This document shows, one piece after another, positions 36,901-44,329 of a DNA stretch of 64,000 nt; position 1 is the first letter of the stretch; the number at the start of each line of letters is the position of its first letter. Origin of the DNA: Diphasiastrum complanatum (Eukaryota; Streptophyta; Lycopodiopsida; Lycopodiales; Lycopodiaceae); contig CM055112.1 in NCBI GenBank assembly GCA_029204225.1, positions 501,001 to 565,000 of the forward strand. Reading direction: 5' to 3'. The notes below the pieces were generated by a model. The model was not told the DNA's origin and searched no databases. It saw nothing but the letters and a program-made list of their open reading frames with translations. The position numbers and the translations under genes were made by a program.

Positions 36901-39900
36901 AGAGAAAGTTTGAATGTCAAACCAGTCAGTGGCAAGCTCAGGGTGACCAAAAGGGAAAGGGTGCAGGGGCCCCCAAAGGCAAAGGGTTGTATGGGCAGCC
37001 CAATGCCCAAAAGGGTCAATGTCCTTCAATGCTGTCACCTCAGGACCAAGAATGTGCAAAGAGGGAGAATCTCTGTTTTGGATGTTTGGGGCAACATAGG
37101 TGGAAAGAATGTCTAGGGAACTTGATGCGGACCACATATAATCTTCACGTGGACCAGATGAACTAGGGTGATGATTCTATGATAGTCGAAGAGATTGAGC
37201 AGGAAGCCAATCCAGATATCCCATGCCTCATGAATGTTTCGGTGGTCAGGAGAGTGGACACGACTTCACTAGCACTTTTGTCAAAGTCGGCTAGCCAAGG
37301 ATATCAATTTCATAACACTTCTCTTATTGTTATGCGAGGACAGCTGTGCGGTAGAGATGTTCAGGTTCCCTGTCGATAGATGTCCTTACAGAATGAATCT
37401 TAAGGAGGAAGAGGAAGTGAGACAGATGGTCAATGATTATCTTGCCAAAGGGCAGATACGACCAAGTTATTCCCCTTTTGCCTCTTCGGTCATTCTTGTA
37501 AAAAAGGAAGATGGATCATGGCGTATGTGTGTGGAGTATCGAGGTTTAAACAAGATAACGGTTAAATATCGATATTCTATGCCACGTATAGATGATCTGC
37601 TTGATGCCTTGTCAGTTGCCACTGTGTTCAATAAAATAGACCTAAAGAGTGGATACCGTCAAGTTTGAGTTCGTGAAGAGGATGTACACATGTGAGAGAA
37701 CACAAATGATGAGAAACTCCAACTGTCCCATTGCAAATGAGATAGAGCACACTACATACTTATAAACTTTGGTCTATGCCGAAAAGCAAAAGCAGCCTAA
37801 AAGCAATTGCCTAATTGATGTCTCTATTTAAGGTAAAAGCACCAACACCTATTTATAGCAAAACTTGTGCTCCAAATCAAGCACTAGAATCTTGAACTTG
37901 TATAACTATAGTCTAACTTGACTTTTACTAAATATAGGTAAAGGCCCCTAGAATTAGCACGTAGGCATGGCCCGATAATCCTAATTAATCCTAAATGACA
38001 ACATTAGGGGTACTAATGTGAACATTAACTCTAACACTCCCCCTTAATGTTTACATTGTCAAGAACTATGCATAGCACGAGTTTGCATATGTCCCCAATG
38101 ACGCCCATATAACGAAGATTCTCAATTCTTGTAGAATCCACGATCGACTTTGATCTCAATCTCTTCAGTACTGGATGTAGAACTTCCTATGTATAATGAT
38201 GTAGAATTTCTTTGAATGTCGATCTTGCTTCATAATACATATGACTTTCCAATTTTATGCTTTAGTCTTCATATCCCTTTAGTGTATATGTGTGACCACC
38301 ATGAGTGCAACACATCACCCGATTCCTTGACTTCCTTTGAATCAAAGAACTTTGACTCCCCCTGAATCAAAGAATTTAGACATGATAACCTTTGCCTTGA
38401 CCCTGAGAACTTTGCTTGAAGATTGACTCTCTTGGTCTCTTCCCAAGCTACCACAAATATGTAAGGATCTCACCAACATCCATAAAGAAAAAGTAATCCT
38501 CTTTGATTATTATAGCACCACGATGACAATCATAAGTAGAACATAGATTCACAAATATCAACTTCAAATCTCATACATCAACACCCGCGTTAGAAAACTG
38601 TACTTCATAAGTAGTTGGCTCCACTTGTGTCGATTCCTTGAATTGAATCCACTTCAATTCTCCTACAGTTTCATAAGTTACCACCTGTGATGGAGTTGAT
38701 GAACTTAGCTGAACTACTGGTTGTACTCCTCATGTTAGAGCATCCCCAATAGAAAGATAAAATGTATACAATACTCCCTCACTCCAAAGTAAATGATACT
38801 CCCTCTCAAACATGTTCTCACACAAAGTACTTGACATTATCTACTCCTTGGAATCTCCTGCCTCTATCTCTTGCCCCAAACAACTTTCCAACCTAGAAAG
38901 CATCTCATCATGACATCTATTTATTCTGACACTTTGTCATATGCAACTTCCCAACTGGTGTACGTCCATCTTCCTTGAAGAAACTTGCTTCACTTAAGAA
39001 GACTTCATATTGATTTTCTAAGGCTGATCAGTAATTGTCAATTCATAGAAATGAACCTTGTTGTTTTTCTTGAGGCTAAACAACAACCTGTACTGTTGAT
39101 TTTCAACGGCTAATCAACAACCTTAGCTTCCAAATCTTATTGGAAACAACATAATCTACCACATGATAGAACACGAACTTGGATAGATTCAAGAACTTGA
39201 AGAAACAACTTTTCTCCAACTCAAAACAGATTTTCCTAGTAGAATTTATCTCACTTGGTACCACCACATGAACAATCAGCTATGACTTGGATGATATCCA
39301 AGAATTACTTGACAACCATAGCAAACAATCACTTTGATTGATCATAAATCTCAAGTGATACTAGTTCAGACATACAAGAAAGTTTCTACCACATAACCAA
39401 GCTACTATGACTTGGATAGAAACCAAACCGATGCAACGTAGAATGACAACCACATGGTCATAATGAGAGTGAGGGGGAGAGAGTGAGAGATGAGTCATTG
39501 CATACTAGTGAGGGAGTGAAAGATGAGTTAGTGTACCAGTGCGTCAGATTGACGGGCAGGCCCTTCTAGAAAATAGGTTCTTCTTAAAACTAAAGGAATG
39601 CCCATTTATTTTCTTTCATATTTGAAGGGTACACGATTTGAATGCCCTTCATTTGAAGGGAAAAAGGCCTATGATGGGCATTTTTCCCTTCAATCTGCAG
39701 CATTGACTTAGGTGGCCAATATGCATGAATGCATGGGGAGGAGGGCCATGCATCCTCCTCCTCCCCATACATGCATCCTCTTTTTTTAAATTTTTAGTTC
39801 AAAAAATGTGTATGCATGGGTGAGGGGAGGAGGATGCATGGGTCCCCTCACCCATGCATAAAAGTGGAACAAAGTTTAAATCATAGTTGCATTGCGTTTC

Positions 39901-42634
39901 TGAAACGTGTTTCAGAATCGCGTTTCGGAAATTTTTGAAAAAATTCCAGAAACGTTTTTTTAAATTTTTTTTTTTTTTTGGGTTTTTGTTTTGGGCAATA
40001 TGGGTATCAGATGAAAGCTCTAATTAAGAGCATAATTACTGTGTAATTTGCCGACTGTTTCGGGTGCAGGATGGTCCAGTTCAGGTGCATTAGTCCATGT
40101 TGGGTTCTGTCAAGGATAAAAATTCAAAACTAACCTCTAGCATTTATTTAATTCTCGGGGGGCTAATGCCCCCCGAACCCCCTTAGCATTTATTGAAAAC
40201 CAGAGCAAATAACAACCAAATAGCTATTGAAAATAAGATCTGTTTGTGCCCCATCTACTGCACTTCTGAGAGGCAAAACGCTCGTTTGACCATTGATCCC
40301 CTAAAAAAATTTCAGCCATAAGCTATTTTTCCAAATTTTTTTTTTTCTTTGCGATTCTGGGAGGAGAAACGCGTTTTTCAGAAACGCGGTTTCTGAAACG
40401 TCTCCTCCCAGAAACGCGATTCTGTGCAACTATGGTTTAAATATATATCTTAGAAGCCCGTTCTGACCAAAATGGGTCGGAACGTTCTGTTCCGACCGTT
40501 CCGTATGTTCCGGAACGTACTGGGTCGGAACGATTTTTTGTGAGTGCATTCTGCATTTGCATTTCATCGATGACTGACATATTTTCTAATTTTACCTGTT
40601 GCTTCAAAAAGCAATTGCTTTCATGAAGAGATTGACATTCTTGCTTGAGAATCGTCCTCTCCTGAATTCAGCAAGAAAAAGATGAAGTGAATACTGAAGA
40701 ACGGTCTATAATAATCTACAATGCAGCTCAGTCAAACTGACTATATAGCTGGAAACCGGGGAAATTGTGCATATCGAGAATATTCATCATATGAAGTGAA
40801 GGCTAATGCTCATCCATTTCGCATATCTATGTTCTTCCTAACCATAAGTCCTGGCATATGGAATGACCTTGTTCAGAACGTGTCCAGTACTGAAGGTGAA
40901 ATTTAATTCTTTATAAAAACTAAAGCGATACTAAAAAAACATACGGAATCTGTACAGAACAGAATACAAGGGAAAAAGGAACTCCAAAAACAGGCATCTA
41001 TGTCTTAAACCGAAATTCACTTCACACGACCTTGATGACAGGCATATATCAGAATGGAACGTGGAAAATTCGTGTGGAGCTGCCTGATGCATATCCGTAC
41101 AAATCCCCCTCCATTGGATTTGTCAACAAGATTTTTCATCCCAATGTTGACGAATTGTAAGTCCTTTGTGATGTCCTTCATTACTGCTATCTTGGTTGTG
41201 TCATATAATTCCACAGGGTTCACTTACACATAGCTGGGTCCCTTTTTGCAATCTGCAGGTCAGGTTCTGTATGCTTGGACGTCATTAATCAGAAATGGAG
41301 CCCGATGTTCGGTAAGCCACACGGGTTGTTATACAAAAAGCCATGTGGGTATTTTGGTCTTGCAAAAAGCCAATGGGGTTTGAACTTGTTGGCTTCAAAT
41401 TCTTGTGAGCACAAACATACGATCTTTCAAAAAAGTGCTTAGGTTGCCACTGAATAGAAAAACTGGGTGAATGAAACATGTTTTTGGCAGATCTTATCAA
41501 TATATTTGAGGTATTTCTTCCTCAGCTTTTGCTCTATCCTAACCCCACTGATCCGTTGAATGGGGAGGCAGCTGCACTGATGATGCGTGACAAAGAACAA
41601 TACGAACAAAAAGTGAAAGGTGTGTCTTTACTCCTATCTCATCCTATAATCCGAGCGATGACTTATTGAGCTATTTTGTGAATTGGGTGGTTGCGGCCAA
41701 GAGTTTTCAGCATTTTGGTTGAGGTAAAAGTCATTCCTTTTAGGTGTATGTTGTTTTGAACCCTGTTAGAATCTTCAAAGTCCAAAGTTACTAGAAATGA
41801 ATAGAATTTGACTAACCAGCTTGTTTCAGACGAAATTCGCCCTTATAAAGGTCACACTTCCTTTAATCTAGTCTGGAACATTGATTGGACCAGGTTGGAA
41901 ATGCTATGAACAAGGTTCAGGAATTAGGTCCAAAAGTTTAGTCTGATAGGAGCCACCGATGTCGTATGTAGTTGCAGAGCTTTGTTTTCGAAATCACTTC
42001 TTTCTTTCACTGAAGTAATCTAGTCCATATTTGTGATTTTCGAGATTTGATCGTGATCTTGAAGATTTGATCTTATGTTGCAGGCGAAAATTCTTCTTTT
42101 AGGTGACATTAAAGTGCTGGTGCATTTAGTTGCTACCCACTAGAATATGCTTGTAGTACCATCACTAAGTGGAGTTTTTGGCAAAACACCAAAACCCAAA
42201 GCCTTTTTGTATGAAATTGATGCTAGAAACTTCCAATTCATGAGTAATCTCTATTCCATTGGCAATGATGTGATTACTAGTTGCTGTTAGAGAGTTTATA
42301 AATGATACTTGGAGTGGTATGCTCTCATTGAATTCGCTGTGCATTAGTGTGGCAAATTTGATACTTGATGAGAGACTCTCAAATGCATGTTGTCCAAAAA
42401 TTGTAGCATTTCTGTACTAGCGCGGTTGAACTCCACCATTGAAGTGCTGGAGGTCAATATATATTTGAATCTGTCCTAACGAGTACCTTGTTTTTGGTTA
42501 TCTTAGAATATTGTGAAAGATATGCAAAAGCGGAGGACATCGGCAGCCGCCCTGAAGAAAGCAGTGAGAGTGATTTGAGTGATGATGAATATGCTTCCAG
42601 TGATGAAGAAATGGCTGGTCAAGCTGACCCGTGA
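18929..42634 (+). CDS. Ubiquitin-conjugating enzyme E2, UBC4/5/6 (UBE2H-like) group, six exons
   Basis: Six exons (18929-18972, 19081-19160, 41042-41156, 41259-41311, 41491-41619, 42507-42634) join in phase at GT-AG introns and give a 182-residue protein; the Arabidopsis UBC4/5/6 proteins are of similar length (183-187). It starts [20 protein letters not shown]. The HPN motif is at residues 74-76, the thioester Cys is C85 (SVCLDVINQ), and [20 protein letters not shown] follows. An acidic Ser/Asp/Glu tail ends in GQADP. The enzyme accepts ubiquitin from E1 and passes it on with an E3 ligase in cytosol and nucleus. No key residue is missing and no exon has a stop, so it looks functional. Intron 2 is 21.9 kb of mostly transposon sequence. 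Subgroup assignment rests on the N-terminus and tail. Confidence 0.93.
19081..19160 (+). CDS. E2 exon 2 (residues 15-42)
   Basis: Acceptor GGCTGGCAG precedes G|ATGATGAGTGAT. It encodes [20 protein letters not shown] and FQGPHD. The donor A|GTATGC begins the 21.9-kb intron 2. Ser42 is completed by GC at 41042. Confidence 0.92.
19200..20230. other. Intronic sequence without recognisable features
   Basis: Only short frames, none resembling a family. A frame at 19134-19349 starts from exon 2 and is a read-through into the intron, not a separate gene. Confidence 0.5.
20230..20480 (-). pseudogene. Retrotransposon gag zinc-knuckle fragment
   Basis: The minus strand encodes [18 protein letters not shown] at about 20286-20343. 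This is a CCHC zinc knuckle (C-x2-C-x4-H-x4-C) whose last Cys is replaced by Tyr. A lysine-rich stretch precedes it, as in copia gag. It lies next to a family F LTR on its right and could be part of the same eroded element. Confidence 0.6.
20520..20855 (+). repeat. Family F LTR, plus orientation, degenerate
   Basis: The sequence begins TGTTAGAGTTAATGT and continues with GATTATTGGGCCATGC, CTAATTCTAGGGGCCTTTAC, GATTTGGAGCACAAGTTTTG and TTTGCAATGGGACA. It matches the reverse complement of 37691-38036. The 3' end is eroded near 20855. Confidence 0.75.
20860..21700. other. Intronic sequence, nothing recognised
   Basis: Short frames on both strands (for example 21368-21631 plus) have no family signature. 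The stretch separates the family F LTR from the LINE fragment. Confidence 0.4.
21720..22050 (+). pseudogene. LINE-type reverse transcriptase fragment
   Basis: Plus-strand reading gives [20 protein letters not shown], then [18 protein letters not shown] and [20 protein letters not shown]. The QAGF...YSTIDHIF...FxKAFD order is characteristic of plant L1-type LINE RT. Stops interrupt it (after TLG near 21913, and near 22027). It ends abruptly at the copia C fragment near 22045. Confidence 0.65.
22041..23136 (-). pseudogene. Copia element C, left part: integrase to RT start
   Basis: On the minus strand this follows the integrase core: [16 protein letters not shown], then [38 protein letters not shown] and [13 protein letters not shown]. 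The DDE residues are present. Next comes [20 protein letters not shown], then the RT start (KEYQSLIKN...KNIISCK) ending at 22041. Frameshifts occur near 23030 and 22730. Element A interrupts it at 23137, and its N-terminal half continues at 32292. Confidence 0.82.
23137..23616 (-). repeat. Element A 3' LTR (480 bp)
   Basis: Starts TGTAGG on the plus strand and ends TTCCAACA. The minus-strand purine run GGAAGG directly precedes it at 23617-23622, consistent with a polypurine tract. GTTCT precedes it as the target duplication. Confidence 0.9.
23617..24178 (-). other. 3' remnant of element A, unidentified frame
   Basis: Where RT and RNase H would be expected only 562 bp remain. A minus-strand frame (24185 to 23898) reads [40 protein letters not shown] and [11 protein letters not shown], which I cannot assign. 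A second frame follows to the LTR. It may be the untranslated tail of A or unrelated captured sequence. Its right edge is the breakpoint of the deletion that also removed the end of B's 3' LTR. Confidence 0.45.
24179..24445 (-). repeat. Element B partial 3' LTR
   Basis: Homology with the 5' LTR begins at 24179 in the phrase ACAACATGAATG and ends TTTCAACA at 24445. The missing outer part, and missing element A sequence beyond it, point to one deletion. Confidence 0.88.
24460..28080 (-). CDS. Element B gag-pol polyprotein, open but lacking RNase H
   Basis: A single frame of about 1206 codons; I start it at the Met at 28080 ([20 protein letters not shown]), where similarity to other copia gag proteins begins, although the frame is open 16 codons further. 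Order: gag, zinc knuckle [14 protein letters not shown], protease [11 protein letters not shown] (DSS in place of the usual DSG), integrase [11 protein letters not shown] with LRSDGGGEF and [15 protein letters not shown] with [10 protein letters not shown]. The frame ends [12 protein letters not shown] directly before the polypurine tract, so the RNase H domain (DADWAGD, SSTEAEY in relatives) is absent. The product would be a retrotransposon polyprotein acting in cytoplasmic particles. It looks young but probably needs RNase H in trans. Confidence 0.9.
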   Translation of the reverse strand: MSSLAESMLSEASRLDGTNFTIWKFKIKNILEDKECWKLVTGEEPVPTSELELEDYIKRGEKAHRIINMSVRDNVIPLIRSAKGPVDAWHILCALYETASTTRFLYLKNKLYTLKMETGETVTDHLTKIQDIRYQLSILGESIADKDLVPIVLNSLSYAYQNFVMMISVREKIPTYEEVYGLLLQEEMRRVNLSKREDFQEHAFASKKKQNPAKDKKKGKGKNKGTPQTLEQGMENLQMSEAQPSSNTSSTPQRKGNCNYCGKYGHFAFECRKKLADQNKGTKKQGGNVVESVAREEQSDISQAELFSIALASQATTGGWYIDSSASKHMTPHRDWFDTFVGISDGQEVCLGDNSTHKVKGKGTVPVKLPLGEVKVIKNVLYVPGLAKNLLSVGAITQQNMKVEFDATSCLVLDLSDNMKVVAKGLQEDNLYRLYTSIPSQHAYTTKGRDVDRLWHERYGHLGYQSMQVLNQHHMVEGLPVVKPSSSLCEACAMGKQQRHKFPKESTTRAAGILDLIHSYLWGPTQTKSAGGAYYFMTFIDDFSRKIWIYFLKLKYEAFKYFLHFKALVEEHSGKKIKMLRSDGGGEFIKIEFVEFCKANGIKRQLTAPHTPQQNGVAERKNRTIVECARCMLKAKGLPNSFWGEAMHTAVFLLNRSPTKAVEGKTPEEAFSGIKPKVGALRVFGCTVYAHIPKDNRKKLDAKSAKSIFLGYSEESKAYRLYDLTSKKRIISRDVIFEEDQTPPIEELEMEDGTSEFVPILDDPHPYIGEPQDDHMSDQEEESEEARKREERGKSVESYSPSSSPTARKKFPKWYWQTVQDGLIMDEGESSNPGARRSQRQAQQHEHQETNYALMPTILDSQDPHTFVEAADEKVWQHAMQEEYDSILKNDTWDLVKLPKGKRLIGCKWVYRTKYKSDGSIEKHKARLVAKGYAKKEGLDYDETFAPVAKMTSIMLVLALAAFFGWEVHQMDVKSAFLNGQLAEEVYMEQPQGFEAKGKESMVCRLKKALYGLKQAPRAWYSRIDDYFAKEQFIKSQSDCNLFVKEEDGNIVLIVLYVDDLVITGNNGQLIEKVKAHLSNEFEMKDLGLIHYCLGLEVWKKENCVFISQANYACEVLNRFNMQDCKPVSTPIDTSSKPSRDDGTPFVDETLYRQLVGSLIYLTTTRPDISYAVGVASQFMSSPTEAHWKAAKRVLRYVKGTTCYGI
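28489..28894 (-). repeat. Element B 5' LTR (391 bp) and primer-binding site
   Basis: On the plus strand the LTR runs TGTCATATTCC (28504) to TTTCAACA (28894). CTGCTCTGATGCCA immediately before it is the reverse complement of an initiator-Met primer-binding site. Beyond 28894 element A integrase coding resumes. Confidence 0.9.
28895..31222 (-). pseudogene. Element A gag, protease and integrase, broken
   Basis: The gag part (31154 to 30102) has [20 protein letters not shown] (a TAG sits just before the preceding LDG), [16 protein letters not shown], a lysine-rich run and the zinc knuckle [14 protein letters not shown]. Protease begins [10 protein letters not shown] but a frameshift and stop follow near 30100. 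Further frames give [39 protein letters not shown] (integrase zinc region) and, in 29471-28895, [28 protein letters not shown] and [19 protein letters not shown]. The sequence stops where B inserted. A non-autonomous relic. Confidence 0.88.
31223..31824 (-). other. Element A 5' leader with primer-binding site
   Basis: Non-coding sequence between gag and the 5' LTR. The last bases before the LTR (31812-31824, read on the minus strand TGGTATCAAAGCC) are the primer-binding site. Four dispersed GGGCGCCCTAC or GGTGCCCTCC-like phrases recur (about 31492, 31628, 31670 and 31780). Confidence 0.7.
31825..32291 (-). repeat. Element A 5' LTR (467 bp)
   Basis: Starts TGTAGGAAATAG and ends CATTCCAACA, followed by the GTTCT target duplication. 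It lacks a short stretch (ACTTAGCTAACT region) present in the other LTR. Confidence 0.9.
32292..33300 (-). pseudogene. Copia element C, right part: gag, protease, integrase start
   Basis: From right to left on the minus strand: gag with [19 protein letters not shown] and [17 protein letters not shown], then a lysine-rich stretch, a protease region with [16 protein letters not shown], and the integrase zinc region [20 protein letters not shown]. It joins in order with the left part at the GTTCT duplication. Frames are interrupted several times. No LTR of C was located with confidence. Confidence 0.78.
33301..33660. other. No recognised feature
   Basis: Short sequence between copia C and the LTR of copia D. 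No family signature seen. Confidence 0.4.
33662..34378 (+). repeat. Copia element D 5' LTR with TATA box
   Basis: The right boundary is clear: TTTTCCAACA at 34378 is followed by the primer-binding site TGGTATCAGAGCTTTG (34379 onward). The left boundary TGTTGAACTACTTACTC near 33662-33664 is my best guess. A TATAAATA box lies at 33921-33928, preceded by a CCACGTGGCA palindrome near 33862. Repeated TGTCGA words (33690-33760) may be regulatory. Confidence 0.7.
34457..34860 (+). pseudogene. Copia element D gag N-terminal fragment
   Basis: ATG at 34463 or 34466 opens [20 protein letters not shown], then [20 protein letters not shown], a standard copia gag start. A frameshift near 34660 moves the sequence into [20 protein letters not shown] and [20 protein letters not shown]. 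Similarity ends near 34815-34860, where gypsy LTR sequence takes over. The rest of element D is missing. Confidence 0.82.
34919..35414 (+). repeat. Gypsy element E 5' LTR
   Basis: It shares ATGTCCTGTA, ATTAGTTATGC, TTGTGGCTTGGG and TTGGTTGGGTGGTT in order with the 3' LTR of element G. The right edge is set by the primer-binding site TGGTATTAGAGCAAGGC at 35415. The start is eroded: the expected TGTTATGTCC reads TTATTACGTCC. Confidence 0.75.
35858..36075 (+). repeat. Diverged family F-like LTR fragment
   Basis: The phrases TGTTAAAAAGTAATGTA, CTCCTAATGTTTC, TGGGCCATGCC and GTTCTAGGGGCCTATAC follow the same order as in the family F LTRs (20520 and 37691 inverted). It probably marks another, older insertion within element E. 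Confidence 0.5.
36084..37166 (+). pseudogene. Gypsy element E gag with zinc knuckle, broken
   Basis: Frames read in order: [20 protein letters not shown] and [20 protein letters not shown] (36257-36529), [20 protein letters not shown] with stops (about 36620-36680), then [20 protein letters not shown] and a basic Gly/Lys stretch. A CCHC-like [15 protein letters not shown] follows near 37070-37115. This is a retrotransposon gag nucleocapsid. At least three frame breaks and a stop near 36737 disable it. Confidence 0.75.
37327..37680 (+). pseudogene. Gypsy element E reverse transcriptase N-terminal part
   Basis: The frame reads [20 protein letters not shown], then [53 protein letters not shown] and [13 protein letters not shown], the first RT motifs of Ty3-gypsy. 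TGA follows at 37666-37668, and family F sequence begins at 37691, so the YLDD half is lost. The protease between gag and RT is also largely missing. Confidence 0.88.
37691..38053 (-). repeat. Family F LTR, minus orientation, with polypurine tract
   Basis: On the plus strand the LTR runs TGTGAGAGAACACAAATG (37691) to TAACTCTAACA (38036), 346 bp. CTCCCCCTTAATG beyond it is the reverse complement of a polypurine tract, so it is the 3' LTR of a minus-strand element. It is the inverted counterpart of 20520-20855. Confidence 0.82.
38054..39560 (-). other. Probable eroded interior of family F element; no gene recognised
   Basis: By its position behind the polypurine tract this should be the interior of the minus-strand family F element, but I could not read RNase H, RT or integrase motifs in any frame. 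It could be a non-autonomous element with a non-coding interior. No second flanking F LTR or primer-binding site was found on its right. Confidence 0.4.
39590..39870. repeat. Foldback sequence with nested hairpins
   Basis: The perfect 17-bp arms TATGCATGGGTGAGGGG (39811-39827) and its complement (39844-39860) flank a 16-nt loop. Just left, ATGCATGGGGAGGAGG pairs imperfectly with CCTCCTCCTCCCCATACATG. Further left, CCCTTCATTTGAAGGG is a short hairpin (about 39647-39660). Together these suggest a foldback or MITE-like insertion. No target duplication was identified. Confidence 0.6.
39881..40435. mobile_element. 555-bp MITE-like element with terminal inverted repeats
   Basis: The left end reads TCATAGTTGCATTGCGTTTC and the right end, as reverse complement, CCATAGTTGCACAGAATCGC. 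Both are flanked by TTTAAA (39875-39880 and 40436-40441), a candidate target duplication. Inside each end, several palindromic GAAACGCG/CGCGTTTC words repeat (for example TTTCTGAAACGTGTTTCAGA at 39897). There is no transposase. A 6-bp duplication does not match the common hAT (8) or PIF (3) classes, so the superfamily is open. Confidence 0.65.
40475..40497. repeat. Perfect short hairpin GGTCGGAAC/GTTCCGACC
   Basis: Nine-base arms with a 5-nt loop. Further TTCCG/CGGAA words follow to 40530. It lies immediately right of the MITE-like element and about 540 bp before E2 exon 3. Confidence 0.75.
41042..41156 (+). CDS. E2 exon 3 (residues 42-80)
   Basis: Acceptor CTTGATGACAG. It encodes [20 protein letters not shown] and [17 protein letters not shown], which includes the HPN motif needed for the catalytic oxyanion environment. 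The donor is GAATT|GTAAGT. Confidence 0.93.
41259..41311 (+). CDS. E2 exon 4 with catalytic cysteine (residues 80-98)
   Basis: Acceptor TTTTTGCAATCTGCAG. It encodes [17 protein letters not shown]. The active-site Cys85 accepts ubiquitin as a thioester. The donor is TTCG|GTAAGC. Confidence 0.93.
41491..41619 (+). CDS. E2 exon 5 (residues 98-141)
   Basis: Acceptor GTTTTTGGCAG. It encodes [20 protein letters not shown], then [20 protein letters not shown]. This is the C-terminal helical half of the UBC fold. The donor is AAAG|GTGTGT. Confidence 0.93.
42507..42634 (+). CDS. E2 exon 6, acidic C-terminal tail and stop
   Basis: Acceptor GGTTATCTTAG after an 887-bp intron. It encodes [20 protein letters not shown], then an Asp/Glu/Ser-rich tail ending EEMAGQADP and TGA (42632-42634). 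The acidic tail is typical of this E2 subgroup. The 3' untranslated region probably extends a few hundred bases; ATGATTATATATG near 42733 and TATGTAAAAAG near 42770 are possible polyadenylation context. Confidence 0.93.
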
Positions 42635-43019
42635 TTATGGGTGGAACAGCGTTGGGCATGATTTTGGGAATGCCAAATAGAGTAGATTCTGGTCTATGAC
42701 ATATCTTGGAACTTTATTGTGGGGCTGTGGTAATGATTATATATGATTGAACACTTATCTAGTTTATCTTATGTAAAAAGTTGTGGCATTTGATTTACTC
42801 ATTCATACGTGTCAGAGTCTAGGTTGGGACACAGCATAGAGTGCAAATGCACCTGAAATCTGTACAGTTGTCAATTTCTTTGTCTTAATCTTTTATGGTT
42901 GTTATGTTTGTTTGTTTTTCATAGACAAATTGGGTGGGGTCTCAAATGCACAATACCCGGCTCTCTTTCTGAATAGAGGGACTTTTTAGTAACTTACTAC
43001 CAAGCTTTGTTTTTGTTGC

Positions 43020-43680
43020 AGGATGCTGATTTATTCAAAGAACATGCACAGCATACAGAAAGTTGCAATATTTGGGACACACTATTTTGAAACAATGCAT
43101 TCCAGTCGATACATCTAAAATTGAAGTTACTGATGATTGGCCTTCCTCACAAAACGTTAAAAGCTATTATCAAAATGTAAAAGGTTTTAGTTGCATCTTT
43201 AAGCGAGCTAATGAAGAAAGGGAAGAGGGATAAAATTTTTGTACCGGAATGCAGATCAATTTGTGGAGAAAGATTTCAAGAATTTACAAGCCTTATTGAT
43301 GCAAGAAGATCATGCTATTTTTAACAAGTCTAGAAAGTTACAATTATTTTAGCAAAATTCTTCTACTCATAAACTAGAATTTCCCGCTTGAGACATTGCC
43401 ATCTAAGGTGTCAAATTTGATATCGATAACATTAGTTTGAGATGTTTCTTTGCTGAAAATGAATTTCAATTTTAGACAACAAAGGTGGATTGAGCTCCTT
43501 GAGGAATATGATTTTGAAATTGAGCAAAGAATTGGAAAGATACGTAAAAGCTGATGCTCTTACACAATGCCATTTCAACCCTTAAGAACTGCTATTGTTG
43601 ATTCAAGAAGAGAGGATCTTTTAAGGTATAGACATTCTAGTGAATGCATGATCTTTAAAGAATAAACGGTATGAAAATAT
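43020..43680 (+). pseudogene. Ty3-gypsy RT/RNase H remnant
   Basis: Strongly decayed. The clearest part is RQQRWIELLEEYDFEIEQRI with GKIRKS at about 43476-43550, the end of a gypsy RNase H domain. Upstream, DQFVEKDFKNLQALLMQEDH is readable near 43250. Many stops; no flanking LTR seen. Confidence 0.5.
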
Positions 43681-43777
43681 TCAAAATTGGTAATGTGCTA
43701 TTGTACTATGACATTAGATGACTTTCCATTCCTGATGTGAAACTGTTAGAATTCAGCACCTTAGGATAGACATGACG

Positions 43778-43929
43778 TTTTCATTGTCATCTTCAAAATA
43801 AACGATTTCGTTGTATAAGCCTTTCCTTGGCCATGGTTGAAAGAGATGTTAAATTTTCATTGTCATCTTCAAAATAAACGATTTCGTTGTATAAGCCTTT
43901 CCTTGGCCATGGTTGAAGGAGATGTTATA
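43778..43929 (+). repeat. 76-bp tandem duplication
   Basis: A 76-bp unit starting TTTTCATTGTCATCTTC and ending GAGATGTTA occurs twice back to back (43778-43853, 43854-43929) with very few differences, so the duplication is recent. Confidence 0.9.
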
Positions 43930-44329
43930 AATTTATGCCTTTGCAACAAGTAACTCTCATTGTAGGGTTATAAGTTGATTTTTAATGGGTTTATTTTGTC
44001 TTGGGGCCTTTGAAATGATGTTGTGTCCCCTCCACTTTACACTTCAGCTCCTCCAAGCTATCTTCTATATGTATCACAAGTTCTTGTCACAACAAAATGA
44101 ACTTGACATTCATGGTAGAAGCTACCCATATTTCCAACCACTTCATGTCACAGCATTTGAGTGCAACCAATATCTCTCCACCAAATCCTAGTTGGGCAAT
44201 GGAGTTTCTAACCTTACCCTCTTGAGTTCTTTTACCATCGCAATTGGGTAATTTTCTCTCCAAGATCTCTCGGCCCATGAGGAACTCTCTTTCCAAGTCT
44301 TCAAGAATGTTGCTACCATCTATTTCATT

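Larger units (their letters stand above)
19161..41041 (+). other. E2 intron 2, 21,881 bp, filled with transposons
   Basis: The intron starts GTATGC and ends CTTGATGACAG. It contains family F LTRs in two orientations, a LINE fragment, copia element C split by A (with B inside A), copia fragment D, gypsy fragment E and foldback elements. The flanking exons keep phase (1) and match consecutive parts of one E2 protein, so the distance is real unless the assembly is wrong. Confidence 0.88.

Noticed and set aside
41478..41669. Stand-alone 63-codon gene
   Set aside because: It is E2 exon 5 with flanking intron sequence.
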